Assembly (NCBI GenBank): GCA_016223085.1
Contig: JACRPS010000022.1
Coordinates: 1-32,283, forward strand
Source: Chloroflexota bacterium
GTDB lineage: Bacteria > Chloroflexota > Anaerolineae > Aggregatilineales > Phototrophicaceae
Length of the DNA: 32,283 nt
Direction of reading: 5' to 3'
The stretch's first letter is position 1. Each line of letters starts with the position of its first letter. The notes beneath the pieces are model-generated. The model saw only the letters and a program-made list of their open reading frames with translations, was not told where the DNA came from and did not search any database. Both the position numbers and the translations under genes were made by a program. Of this stretch, positions 19,651 to 27,717 are shown piece after piece.

Positions 19651-22521
19651 TTATAAAACTGGCAAGCCTGCTCGCAGATCATCGTCCGGCAGATTGTGCC
19701 GGATGCGGGCGACAATTTCCCGCGCGGCGTGCTGGTGTAGCTGCCCGGCTTCGTCGTGCCCCTGCGTGACGTACAGCCGCACCAGCGCTGTGTGGACATC
19801 CCACAACAGGCGCACACGGCCAATGTCCGACGCCAGCGCCCCGGCCTGTTTGAGTTCTGCTTCCGCTTCCGGCAGGCTGCCGGCGGCCAGCAGGGCTTCA
19901 CCTGCCCAGCGGTGCGCCTGCGCGATCATTTCGCGCAGACCGCCGGCCTGCGCCAGTTCCAGCAGCCGCCGCGCGGCTTCCAGGGCGCGTTCTGGCTGGC
20001 CCAGTGTCAGGTGCAGTTCTGCCAGCCCTTCCAGGCAGCGCGCCGCGTGCATCCCCTGGTCGCGGCCCAGCGCCATATCCAGCGCTTCGTGCAGGTCTGC
20101 CGCCACGTGGACATCACCCTGGCGCAGGCGGTCTATGGCGGCATTGGCCTGCAGGCGCGGCAGCCAGAAGGTGGATTCGCTCCGCAGCGCCAGTTCCCGC
20201 CCGCGCGCGTGGGCCGCCTCGGCGCGGCTGTACAGATTTAAATCCTGATATAGCTGCCCAAGTGAGTCCAGCGCCATGCTCATAAACCGCAGGTTGCCAA
20301 ACGATTCTGCCAGCCTGTAGCCCTGCTGCGCCCGGTCAAACCCCTGCCGGTAATCGCCCATTGCCCCGTAAACCAGCCCCAGACCAACCTGGCTGCAAAT
20401 GGTATGCCAGCCGAGATGCGCCGCCTCGCTAAAGGCCAGCGCCCGGCTGAAACTGTCCAGCGCCCGGCTGTAATCCGCCATGCCAATCGTCCCCAGGGCC
20501 GTCCAGCCGATCATGGACAGGTTTTCGGCCTCGTAACTCCGGTCGCCGATTTCCAGCGCCAGATTCAATGATTCCTGGAAGCTGGCGCAAGCCGATTCCG
20601 GCTGGCCGGACATGAGCAGCACTTCGGCGAGACCGTGCAAGGCCTGCACCCCTACCACATCGCGCAGGCCAAGCTGCCGGTACAGCGCCGCCGCTTCGCT
20701 GTGATAAGCGCGCGCCTGGATGTTATCACCCTCATCCCAGGCGACCGTGCCCAAGTGGTAGAGCGCATCGGCGGCGGCGCGGCGGTTGCCGCTGGCGCGG
20801 GCGAACTGGAGCACGCCGCCCAGGTGCTGGATGGCCTCAACCCCTTTACCGGATTTCCGGTAAAGCTGCCCCAGGTGGATCAGCAGTTCGCGTTCCCAGG
20901 CAGAGTCACCATTGGCATGAGCCGCCTGCCGGACAAAACTTAGATCGGCCACCGCGCCGTCAAAGTCGCCCATCAGTCCGCGCACCTTGCCCCGGTATTC
21001 ACGCAGGTGCAGCCGGGTGGTGGCGTTCAGAAAGATCACCTGCCGGTCGGCCAGTTGTAATACCTGGTCAAACAGCTTTTCCGCGTCCTGAAAGCGGCTG
21101 CGGTGGATGCAGAACCGGAACAGGGGGCGCAGCGTGGTTTCGATGGCTTCGGCCTGTCCGTGTTCCGCCGCCCAGCCCCAGGCGGTGCGGATATTCTCAA
21201 AATCGGCTTCGATCTTGTCAAACGTCCGGGTGTCGTCCTGTGTCAGCAGCGCCAGATAATAACGGCTGTGCGCCTGCCGGGTCGGTTCGGCGTCACCGTC
21301 AAGCTGCTCAGCGGCATACTGGCGCAGGAGTTCGTGGATGCCGTAGCGCCCGTTGGTGTCGCGCCGCAGCAGCGATTTGTTGGTCAGCGTCAGCAGCGTG
21401 CGCAGGCTGGCGCCGGCGATCTGCTCCGCCGCTTCACGGGTAAAGCCGCCGCGAAAGACCGATAGCCGGGCAAAGGCGCTGCGCTCGGCCTCGGCCAGCA
21501 GATTCCAGGTGGAGTCAAACACGCTGCGGATGCTGCGGTGGCGCGGGGGAACGTTGCGGGTGTCGGTCTCCAGAAAATCGAGGCTGCCGGCAATTTCGGT
21601 GGCGATTTCGGCGGGTGACAGCATCCCAATCCAGGCTGCTGCCAGCACGATACCCAGCGGCATTCCGTCCACCAGTTGACAGATGCGCGCCACGTCCGGC
21701 AGGCTCACCGCGTCCAGTTGAAATTCGGGCCGCGCACGCCGGGCGCTCTGGACAAACAACTGCACCGCCTCGTTTTCGCCAGCAGGGATGTCCGGCGCAG
21801 GGAGCGCCATCCCTTCAACCCGGAACACCACTTCTTCCCGCACGTTCAGGCGCTCGCGCGAAGTCACCAGTGTTTTCATTCGCGGCGCAGCCTGGAGCAT
21901 GTCCACCAGCAGGCCGGCGCCGGAAAGCAGTTCGTCAAAGTTATCCAGCACCAGCAGCAGATGCCGGTCGCGCAGGTAGGCCAGTAACTGCTGGCGCGGG
22001 CTGGCGCTGTCGTTAAACTGGAAGCCCAGCGCGCCGGCGATCACGGGCAGCATCGCGTCCGGCGCGGTCAGCGGCGCGAGCGCAACAAAATACACACCAT
22101 CAGGGAAGGCGGGGGTTTGGCGCTGCGCGGTTTCAATCGCCAGCGCCGTTTTGCCCATACCACCCGGCCCAACCAGTGTCAGCAGGCGGCAGGTGGGATC
22201 GGCCAGCAGGGCGGCAATCGCTTTCAGTTCGCTGTCCCGGCCAATAAATGGCACCGGCTGCGGGGGAATCGGGGCGGATACCACCGGAGCAGCGGGCACA
22301 GCGCCATCCAGCAGACCCAGTTCGCGTGTCCGGGCGATGGCCTGCGTGCGGTTTTTGACACCCAGTTTGTTAAATATCTGGGTGTTATACCACTTCACGG
22401 TGCCCTGGGTGAGGAACAGTTTGTGGGCGATTTCCTGATTGGAGAGGCCGTCTGCGATCAGCCGCAGGATTTCGATTTCACGTGTGGTCAGCGCGTCCGC
22501 TGTTAACCGTAAGTCACTCAT
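19651..22521 (-). CDS. LuxR-HTH / NB-ARC ATPase / TPR transcriptional regulator
   Basis: This large regulator has 956 residues. An N-terminal LuxR/GerE helix-turn-helix (LTTREIEILRLIADGLSNQEIAHKLF, then GTVKWYNTQIFNKLGVKNRTQA; about 10-65) comes first, then an NB-ARC-type ATPase (about 90-370) with P-loop LVGPGGMGKTALAIE and Walker B LLVLDNFDELL. A long TPR-rich region follows (about 420-950). In the MalT/LAL family the HTH is at the C-terminus; here it is at the front, a layout common in Chloroflexota. It should be a signal-dependent, ATP-using STAND switch. Its promoter faces that of the small cupin-like gene at 22683, whose -35 region has a perfect inverted repeat, so that gene is a plausible target. 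TTGTGC and TATGAT (minus; 22574-22579 and 22551-22556) form its likely promoter. Confidence 0.92.
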   Translation of the reverse strand: MSDLRLTADALTTREIEILRLIADGLSNQEIAHKLFLTQGTVKWYNTQIFNKLGVKNRTQAIARTRELGLLDGAVPAAPVVSAPIPPQPVPFIGRDSELKAIAALLADPTCRLLTLVGPGGMGKTALAIETAQRQTPAFPDGVYFVALAPLTAPDAMLPVIAGALGFQFNDSASPRQQLLAYLRDRHLLLVLDNFDELLSGAGLLVDMLQAAPRMKTLVTSRERLNVREEVVFRVEGMALPAPDIPAGENEAVQLFVQSARRARPEFQLDAVSLPDVARICQLVDGMPLGIVLAAAWIGMLSPAEIATEIAGSLDFLETDTRNVPPRHRSIRSVFDSTWNLLAEAERSAFARLSVFRGGFTREAAEQIAGASLRTLLTLTNKSLLRRDTNGRYGIHELLRQYAAEQLDGDAEPTRQAHSRYYLALLTQDDTRTFDKIEADFENIRTAWGWAAEHGQAEAIETTLRPLFRFCIHRSRFQDAEKLFDQVLQLADRQVIFLNATTRLHLREYRGKVRGLMGDFDGAVADLSFVRQAAHANGDSAWERELLIHLGQLYRKSGKGVEAIQHLGGVLQFARASGNRRAAADALYHLGTVAWDEGDNIQARAYHSEAAALYRQLGLRDVVGVQALHGLAEVLLMSGQPESACASFQESLNLALEIGDRSYEAENLSMIGWTALGTIGMADYSRALDSFSRALAFSEAAHLGWHTICSQVGLGLVYGAMGDYRQGFDRAQQGYRLAESFGNLRFMSMALDSLGQLYQDLNLYSRAEAAHARGRELALRSESTFWLPRLQANAAIDRLRQGDVHVAADLHEALDMALGRDQGMHAARCLEGLAELHLTLGQPERALEAARRLLELAQAGGLREMIAQAHRWAGEALLAAGSLPEAEAELKQAGALASDIGRVRLLWDVHTALVRLYVTQGHDEAGQLHQHAAREIVARIRHNLPDDDLRAGLPVL

Positions 22522-22550
22522 CGTTCCATCCCGCCTTCACTCTAGACCTC

Positions 22551-22579
22551 ATCATAGTCAACAATTAAACAGGGCACAA
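22551..22579 (-). promoter_or_regulatory. Probable promoter of the LuxR/NB-ARC regulator
   Basis: On the minus strand TTGTGC (complement at 22574-22579) and TATGAT (complement at 22551-22556) are 17 bases apart; the ATG lies 30 bases downstream. Confidence 0.45.
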
Positions 22580-22612
22580 TTGCCATCCGATTCCTGACTC
22601 GAAACCTCGCTT

Positions 22613-22649
22613 TTGTCAGGTGACAACCTGACCGCTAACCGCCTATGAT
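22613..22649 (+). promoter_or_regulatory. Promoter and inverted-repeat operator of the cupin-like gene
   Basis: GTCAGGT (22615-22621) and ACCTGAC (22626-22632) form a perfect inverted repeat with four bases between. The repeat overlaps the likely -35 (GTGACA, 22620-22625), which is 18 bases from TATGAT (22644-22649). The layout fits an operator. The divergent LuxR-type regulator is the first candidate to bind it, by position only. Confidence 0.55.
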
Positions 22650-22682
22650 AAAAATGAAGCGGTTGGAGAGGGAGAACAGGCG

Positions 22683-22952
22683 ATGGCAACCCAGGAACAC
22701 GCGGGACGGCTTCAGACGGGCAGCGGTTTTGGTCGCAAAAGGTACTCGCAGCGGCTGGATGGGCGCGACGTGCGGCGGCTGACCAATGTTGAGCAGGTGG
22801 TGCGAGTAGTCGCCGGCAGTGCCTGGATTACCCTGGATGGCGAGGATATTCTGGTGAACCGGGGTGAAACCGTGACGTTGCAGCCGGGGGTTTATCCGCC
22901 GGTGATTTCGAGCATGAATGGCAGACCGCTGGAGTACGAGGTCTGGCGGTGA
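22683..22952 (+). CDS. Small cupin-like protein (DUF2917-type)
   Basis: An 89-residue protein with a single short beta-rich unit: VEQVVRVVAGSAWITLDGEDILVNRGETVTLQPG. This resembles the half-cupin of the DUF2917 group (G-WIT-DGEDI-L--GE). No metal-binding His cluster is seen, so catalysis is unlikely; a binding or sensing role is more probable. GAGAGGGAGAA before the ATG at 22683 is a strong ribosome binding site, and the promoter carries an inverted repeat. It is transcribed away from the large LuxR/NB-ARC regulator and followed by a strong terminator at 22980, so it is a single-gene unit, likely controlled by that neighbour. Confidence 0.7.
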   Translation: MATQEHAGRLQTGSGFGRKRYSQRLDGRDVRRLTNVEQVVRVVAGSAWITLDGEDILVNRGETVTLQPGVYPPVISSMNGRPLEYEVWR

Positions 22953-22979
22953 TGACGGCTGCTGTTGTGGAGCGAGTTG

Positions 22980-23011
22980 ACAGAGGGCGTCCGACGCCCT
23001 CTGTTGCGTTT
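22980..23011 (+). terminator. Strong rho-independent terminator after the cupin-like gene
   Basis: CAGAGGGCGT (22981-22990) pairs exactly with ACGCCCTCTG (22994-23003) across the loop CCG, with one more A-T pair outside; TTGCGTTT follows. Confidence 0.8.
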
Positions 23012-23088
23012 AGATGACCGGTCGCCCATTCCCCCACGTTTTGCCCACGCTTGAGTGGCGGCCTGCCACGCCCGCCGGTATTTTGTCC

Positions 23089-23094
23089 TATAAT
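23089..23094 (+). promoter_or_regulatory. Possible -10 box of the L,D-transpeptidase gene
   Basis: Perfect TATAAT with no clear -35. It would give a leader of about 140 bases that includes the palindrome at 23155-23183. Confidence 0.3.
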
Positions 23095-23154
23095 GAATAG
23101 TGTTGATAACGATCAGCGTAACCTGATGGATGACCGAAAACAGCTTCATAGAAT

Positions 23155-23183
23155 GTAGGGGCGAACCGGCGGTTCGCCCCTAC
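23155..23183. repeat. 29-base near-perfect palindrome
   Basis: GTAGGGGCGAACCG (23155-23168) and its exact reverse complement (23170-23183) flank one G. It is of the same style as the palindrome at 1544-1565 and typical of dispersed hairpin repeats in cyanobacteria and Chloroflexota. Confidence 0.7.
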
Positions 23184-23236
23184 GAAAAATCCATGTACCG
23201 GTTTTCATTTAACTGTGAGATGAGAATTCACCGGAA

Positions 23237-24928
23237 ATGCAGCCTACCCGCCGCACATCGTTTCACGCCCAGATGACGCAGCCGGTGCGGGTTCGCCCGC
23301 TGCCACCATCGGCCCAGCCGACGGTGCCGTTCCAGCCGGTGCGCCGGCCCACGCCGCCCACCAGTGGCACGCCGGGTAATCGCCGCGCGCCGCTGCCAGC
23401 CGCCCCGCGCCCGGTGCCGGCGCGTTTGCCTTTCCGCCCGGCGGTGAAACGTTCCCGCCGGGACGCGGTGCTGGTTCTGGCAATAGGTCTGGTCGCGCTG
23501 GTGTTCATGTCATGCGCGGCGGTCACGCTGGGGCTGGGCCTGGTCTATACGGAGGGGATTCTGCCGGGTGTCAGCGCGGGCGGTATCGCCCTCGGCGGGC
23601 TGTCACAGGCAGAAGCCGCCGCCGCGCTGCGGGACCGCTGGCAGACAATCACGCTGCGCGATGGCAGCCGTGCCTGGTCGGTTAATCCGGCTGATCTCGG
23701 CATCACGCTGGACGCACGTGCCACCGCCAAAGCCGCTTACGAGCAGGGGCGGGCGCAGCTGGCGACGGCGCTCCAGGGTATTCTGGGGCAGGTTGATGTG
23801 CCGCCGGTGGTGATGGTTGACCTGGCTGTTGCTGAAACCGGGCTGCGCGAACTCGCGCCGCAGCTTGACCAGCCGCCGGTGAATGCCGGTGTGAGACTCG
23901 TCAATGGGCAGGTGGAACCGACAGCAGCGGTCAGCGGGCGGGCGCTCGACGTGGCCGCGACGCTGGGGCAGTTGCAGCGGAGCGCAGCGCTGGCCGATGG
24001 CGCGCTGGACGTAGTGATGCAGCCGGTCGCGCCGACTGTCACCGACGCGACGCCGATGCTGGAACAGGCGCGGCAGTTGCTTGCCAGCCCGCTCCAGTTT
24101 CGCATTTTTGACCCGGTAACGGGTGATTCGGCTTACTGGTCGCTGCCGCCGGAGCAGTGGGGGAACTGGCTGGCCGCCGAGCCGGATGCCAACCGTTCGA
24201 CTGGGCTGGCGCTGTCGCTAGACGCGCAGCCGGTGCAGGATTATCTGCAAGCCCAGGCAGCTACCGTGCTTGACAACAGCCGCTATCTGAAACTGGACGA
24301 AGCTGTTGCCGACGCACAGAACGCGGTGGCGCAGGGGCAGACAAATGCCTTCGCCCGCGTTTATCATCACGACCGGCAGCATGTTGTCCAGCCGGGCGAG
24401 ACGATCATCAGCATCGCCTGGGACTACGGCGTGCCGTATCCGTACATCCAGCAGGCCAACGGCGGGATTGAAAACGTGTCTGCCGGGCAGACAATCACCA
24501 TTCCTTCGCCGGATAACTTCCTGCCGTTCCCGGTGGTGCCCGATAAACGTATCGTGGTCAGCATCAGCCAGCAGCGGACGTGGATTTACGAAAACGGCGC
24601 GCTCAAGTGGGAGTGGCCGGTTAGCACCGGCATTAATTCCAGCCCGACGTGGCCGGGCATCTACCAGATCATCTCCCACGTGGATAACGCCTACGCCGCC
24701 AACTGGAACCTGTGGATGCCGAACTTCATGGGGGTGTACAAGCCGATACCCGGCTCGGACTTCACCAATGGCTTTCACGGCTTCCCCACACGCGGCGGCA
24801 GCCAACTGCTGTGGACGAACAGCCTGGGCACGCGCGTGACTTACGGCTGCATCCTGCTCAGTAACGACAACGTACAGCAGCTTTACCCCTGGGCGGAAGA
24901 AGGGGTGGTGGTGGAGATACAGCCGTAA
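23237..24928 (+). CDS. Membrane-anchored L,D-transpeptidase with LysM domain
   Basis: A 563-residue cell-wall enzyme of the YkuD family, which forms 3-3 peptide cross-links or anchors proteins. In order: a Pro/Arg-rich cytoplasmic head (1-75), one transmembrane helix (about 78-104, LVLAIGLVALVFMSCAAVTLGLGLV), one or two PG_binding_4/VanW-like domains (LPGVSAGGIALGGLSQAEAAAAL onward), a LysM-like unit (HVVQPGETIISIAWDYGVPYPYIQQANG) and the YkuD domain with His514 (GFHGFPTRGG) and catalytic Cys538 (VTYGCILLS). The usual Arg after the Cys-Ile (GCIR) is Leu here. The first ATG at 23237 has no clear Shine-Dalgarno; ATG 23273 is an alternative. It faces the polysaccharide operon across a shared terminator. 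Confidence 0.9.
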   Translation: MQPTRRTSFHAQMTQPVRVRPLPPSAQPTVPFQPVRRPTPPTSGTPGNRRAPLPAAPRPVPARLPFRPAVKRSRRDAVLVLAIGLVALVFMSCAAVTLGLGLVYTEGILPGVSAGGIALGGLSQAEAAAALRDRWQTITLRDGSRAWSVNPADLGITLDARATAKAAYEQGRAQLATALQGILGQVDVPPVVMVDLAVAETGLRELAPQLDQPPVNAGVRLVNGQVEPTAAVSGRALDVAATLGQLQRSAALADGALDVVMQPVAPTVTDATPMLEQARQLLASPLQFRIFDPVTGDSAYWSLPPEQWGNWLAAEPDANRSTGLALSLDAQPVQDYLQAQAATVLDNSRYLKLDEAVADAQNAVAQGQTNAFARVYHHDRQHVVQPGETIISIAWDYGVPYPYIQQANGGIENVSAGQTITIPSPDNFLPFPVVPDKRIVVSISQQRTWIYENGALKWEWPVSTGINSSPTWPGIYQIISHVDNAYAANWNLWMPNFMGVYKPIPGSDFTNGFHGFPTRGGSQLLWTNSLGTRVTYGCILLSNDNVQQLYPWAEEGVVVEIQP

Positions 24929-24933
24929 GCAAA

Positions 24934-24954
24934 AGGGGCGCTGGCCACGCCCCT
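24934..24954. terminator. Bidirectional terminator between convergent envelope genes
   Basis: AGGGGCG (24934-24940) and CGCCCCT (24948-24954) form a seven-base stem. On the minus strand it is followed by TTTTGC, so it works best for the sugar transferase operon; on the plus strand the tail is poor. Confidence 0.6.
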
Positions 24955-24957
24955 CTG

Positions 24958-24986
24958 GAAACCGATAACTGATGACTGACGACTAA
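24958..24986 (+). repeat. Degenerate heptamer repeat
   Basis: Units of seven (ACCGATA, ACTGATG, ACTGACG, ACTAATA) run up to the stop of the sugar transferase gene. The pattern matches the array at 11985-12030. Confidence 0.5.
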
Positions 24987-26512
24987 TACGCCCCCCGGCT
25001 CATCAGCACCGAAGGCACGGTCTGCACGAGGATTTGAATATCCAGCCAGATCGAATAATTGCGGATGTAGCGCATGTCCAGCCGGACACGCTCCTCATAG
25101 GTGATGTCGCTGCGTCCGCTGACCTGCCACAGGCCGGTGATACCCGGCTTGACCGTCTGAAGGTTCAGCCCCCACCGGCCATATTTTTCGACCTCAGCCA
25201 TCGTAATCATACGCGGGCCAACCAGGCTCATTTCGCCGCGCAGCACGTTGGCAAGCTGCGGCAGTTCGTCAATGCTGGTCTTGCGCAGGAACGCGCCGAT
25301 TTTTGTGATGCGCGGATCGTTTTTTAACTTGTAATACTGCTCGTACTCGGCGCGGGCTTCCGGGTCGCGGGCCAGCAGTTCGTCCAGGACTTCCTGGGAA
25401 TTCACCACCATCGTGCGGAACTTGAAGGCGTCAAACTCCCTGCCACCCACGCCGACCACCCGCCGCCGATAAAAGATCGGGCCGGGGTCGGTCAGCTTCA
25501 TGATGATGATGATGCCCAGGAACAGAGGTGAAAGCGCGAGGATTCCCAGAAATGCGCCCACATAATCCAGCACGGCCTTGGCGATGACGTTCATGCCGGT
25601 CAGCCGCACGCGGTTGACGCTGACCATTGGCACGCTGCCTACATCCTGTACCCGGACGCCGGTGGTCAGGATTTCGTACATGCCGGAAGACAGCCACATG
25701 GACACGTCTTCCGCGTTGACAAAGCGGCGAAACAGATCGAGCATCCGGTCGCGCTGCACGCCGCTGGTGGCGACAATCAGCCGTTCCACACCAAACCGGC
25801 GGGCCAGTTCCTCGGCGCGGCTGGTCGGCCCGTGAACAACAACGCCGGGCAGCACTTCTTCGCCGGGGCGCAGGTTATCATCGAGAAAGCCGAGGATGTT
25901 GACACCGGCCATTGGCGTGCTCATCAACTGCTCGGCAATGGCGACGCCCTCCGAGTTGGCGCCGACGATGTAGGCCGGGGACATAAAATGGCCGCGCCGC
26001 CGCAGGGCGTAAATCACCCGCCGCAGCACAAACCGTTCCACCATGACCATAAAAATACTTAAGAACCACGCGATGAGCAGCCAGGCGCGGGCGACCGTGA
26101 GGGTTGGGTCGAGGTAGGTGATGACGATGACCAGCATAATCCCGGCGGTACAGCTATTAAAGACGAGCATGTATTCCTGATGGCCGCCAAAGAGGATTGC
26201 CGGGTCGTACAGACGGAACAGGACAAAAATCGCCAACCATAACGGCAGCATAACATAGACAAAGCGCGCATAAAACGTGACGCTCATCACGGCCTTCTGG
26301 TCAAAAAACCCTTCCGTTGGCGCGATGAAACGGATGTTGTAGGCGATCAGAAAGGCTGCTCCAAGGGTCAGAAAGTCGGCAAGCACCAGCGCAAACTGAA
26401 CGACGCGCAATTTGGTATGGCTGTTCTGCCGCAGCGCGGTGATAAAATCCAACAGGCTGAAGGCGGAATACGAACCCGCCTCGATCTTGGGGTCAATCGT
26501 TTGGGTTCCCAT
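24983..26512 (-). CDS. Polyprenyl-phosphate sugar-1-phosphate transferase (WbaP/Bac_transf type)
   Basis: A 509-residue integral membrane enzyme that loads the first sugar-phosphate on undecaprenyl phosphate and so starts a repeat unit of an exopolysaccharide. The N-terminal part has four to five membrane spans (about 35-165), then a CoA-binding-like fold ([18 protein letters not shown]) and another span. The C-terminal catalytic domain has [51 protein letters not shown] and [13 protein letters not shown], all classic. ATG 26512 is chosen; a longer frame would run back into the glycosyltransferase gene. Its start lies five bases past that gene's stop. It is the last gene of the operon and is followed by a terminator. 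The sugar is unknown (galactose or glucose are usual). Confidence 0.93.
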   Translation of the reverse strand: MGTQTIDPKIEAGSYSAFSLLDFITALRQNSHTKLRVVQFALVLADFLTLGAAFLIAYNIRFIAPTEGFFDQKAVMSVTFYARFVYVMLPLWLAIFVLFRLYDPAILFGGHQEYMLVFNSCTAGIMLVIVITYLDPTLTVARAWLLIAWFLSIFMVMVERFVLRRVIYALRRRGHFMSPAYIVGANSEGVAIAEQLMSTPMAGVNILGFLDDNLRPGEEVLPGVVVHGPTSRAEELARRFGVERLIVATSGVQRDRMLDLFRRFVNAEDVSMWLSSGMYEILTTGVRVQDVGSVPMVSVNRVRLTGMNVIAKAVLDYVGAFLGILALSPLFLGIIIIMKLTDPGPIFYRRRVVGVGGREFDAFKFRTMVVNSQEVLDELLARDPEARAEYEQYYKLKNDPRITKIGAFLRKTSIDELPQLANVLRGEMSLVGPRMITMAEVEKYGRWGLNLQTVKPGITGLWQVSGRSDITYEERVRLDMRYIRNYSIWLDIQILVQTVPSVLMSRGAY

Positions 26513-26517
26513 CTCCG

Positions 26518-27714
26518 TTACCTTTCTACCAGCCCAGGCTGCCCAGCAGCCAGATAGAGCTGTTCCAGCCAGGCGGCGGCGCTGTCCCAGGAATGGTCGG
26601 CTTCGACGTACCGCCGTCCGGCGCAGCCGATACGCTCGCGTTGTTCGGGGGATGCCAGCAGGTCCAGAATGTGCCGCGCGACCGCTTCCGCCGTATCTCC
26701 AACAAGCAGGTCGTGGCCCGGCTGCGCGCGCAGTGCCGAACTGGCCTGCGCCGAGCAAACCACCGGCGTTGCCATCGCCATTGCTTCGAGCACCTTGTTT
26801 TGAATCCCCACGCCGTACCGCACGGTGCTGACAGCGATGGCTGCATGGGCCAGATAGGGACGCAGATCAGGCACGCTGCCGGTTACCCGAACCCGCCTGA
26901 GCTGCCCCAGTGCCTGAACAGCCGGCGTCGGGTCTTTGCCCACAATATCAAGCTGCGCTTCCGGCTGTTCGGCCCATACCAGCGGCATAATCCGGTGAAC
27001 CAGGTCCTCGACGGCGGCGACGTTGGCGTGGTAGCTCATCTTGCCGGTGAAAACCAGCCGCAGCGGGTCGCGCCGGACGGGCTGCGGCTGGAAATAATCC
27101 AGGTCAACCCCGTTGGGAATCGTGGTGATCCGGCTGCCGTCGCTGCCCAGCTCGATCAGCGCCTGACGGTCGGCGTCGCTGGTTACAGTGACCTGATTAA
27201 AGCGGCGGGTCAACGTCCCTTCAAACCGGCGCGTCCGGTCGAGATCGAGGAGTGCCAGCAGGCGGCTCTTAAGGCTGGGCGCATCCTGCAAGACCTTGCC
27301 AAACAGCAGGGAAATGCTGTCCACCGAATCGTAGACGGTGGGCAGATCGCCAAGCGCGTCCGCCAGCACCGCGCCGCGTAAATGTTCAACGTGGGCAGCA
27401 TCGAAGCGATGGGCTGCCAGCACGCCTTTTGCCACCTGTACAAAACGGGGCGACCGCGAGTAAGCCGCCTGAACCGGGAAACGGGTGGGTAGCGCCAATA
27501 CCGCGTTCAGCAGCGTCCGGGTTTTGCTGTGTGGAATGATGTGGATCGCCTCACACAGCCGCCGCAGTTCCGGCAGCGATTCGCCCTCGTCGCCGGGCGG
27601 CTGCAGCGCCATGAGCGTTACCGCATGGCCGCGCCGCACCAGCGCCTTCAGGAAGTTGTACGGGCGCACGCGGATGAGCGAGGGAAGGTAGGGCGAGACA
27701 AACAGAATCCGCAT
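26518..27714 (-). CDS. GT4-type glycosyltransferase
   Basis: A 398-residue retaining glycosyltransferase of the GT-B fold. The N-terminal half begins MRILFVSPYLPSLIRVRPYNFLKALVRRGH and carries YDSVDSISLLF in the acceptor half. The C-terminal half has the donor-site pattern TIPNGVDLDYFQP, LVFTGKMSYHANVAAV and GIQNKVLEAMAMATPVVCS. The overall style is like the sugar transferases found in EpsH/PEP-CTERM-linked loci, but no such sorting genes are seen here. It starts three bases after the end of the next glycosyltransferase upstream (27718), so the two are co-transcribed. It should add a sugar to a lipid-linked intermediate on the cytoplasmic face. Donor and acceptor are unknown. Confidence 0.9.
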   Translation of the reverse strand: MRILFVSPYLPSLIRVRPYNFLKALVRRGHAVTLMALQPPGDEGESLPELRRLCEAIHIIPHSKTRTLLNAVLALPTRFPVQAAYSRSPRFVQVAKGVLAAHRFDAAHVEHLRGAVLADALGDLPTVYDSVDSISLLFGKVLQDAPSLKSRLLALLDLDRTRRFEGTLTRRFNQVTVTSDADRQALIELGSDGSRITTIPNGVDLDYFQPQPVRRDPLRLVFTGKMSYHANVAAVEDLVHRIMPLVWAEQPEAQLDIVGKDPTPAVQALGQLRRVRVTGSVPDLRPYLAHAAIAVSTVRYGVGIQNKVLEAMAMATPVVCSAQASSALRAQPGHDLLVGDTAEAVARHILDLLASPEQRERIGCAGRRYVEADHSWDSAAAWLEQLYLAAGQPGLVER

Positions 27715-27717
27715 CGT

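Noticed and set aside
26513-26758. N-terminal extension of the sugar transferase into the glycosyltransferase gene
   Set aside because: The extra 82 residues are Arg/Gly-rich, out of frame with a well-supported gene, and the family begins near the ATG at 26512.
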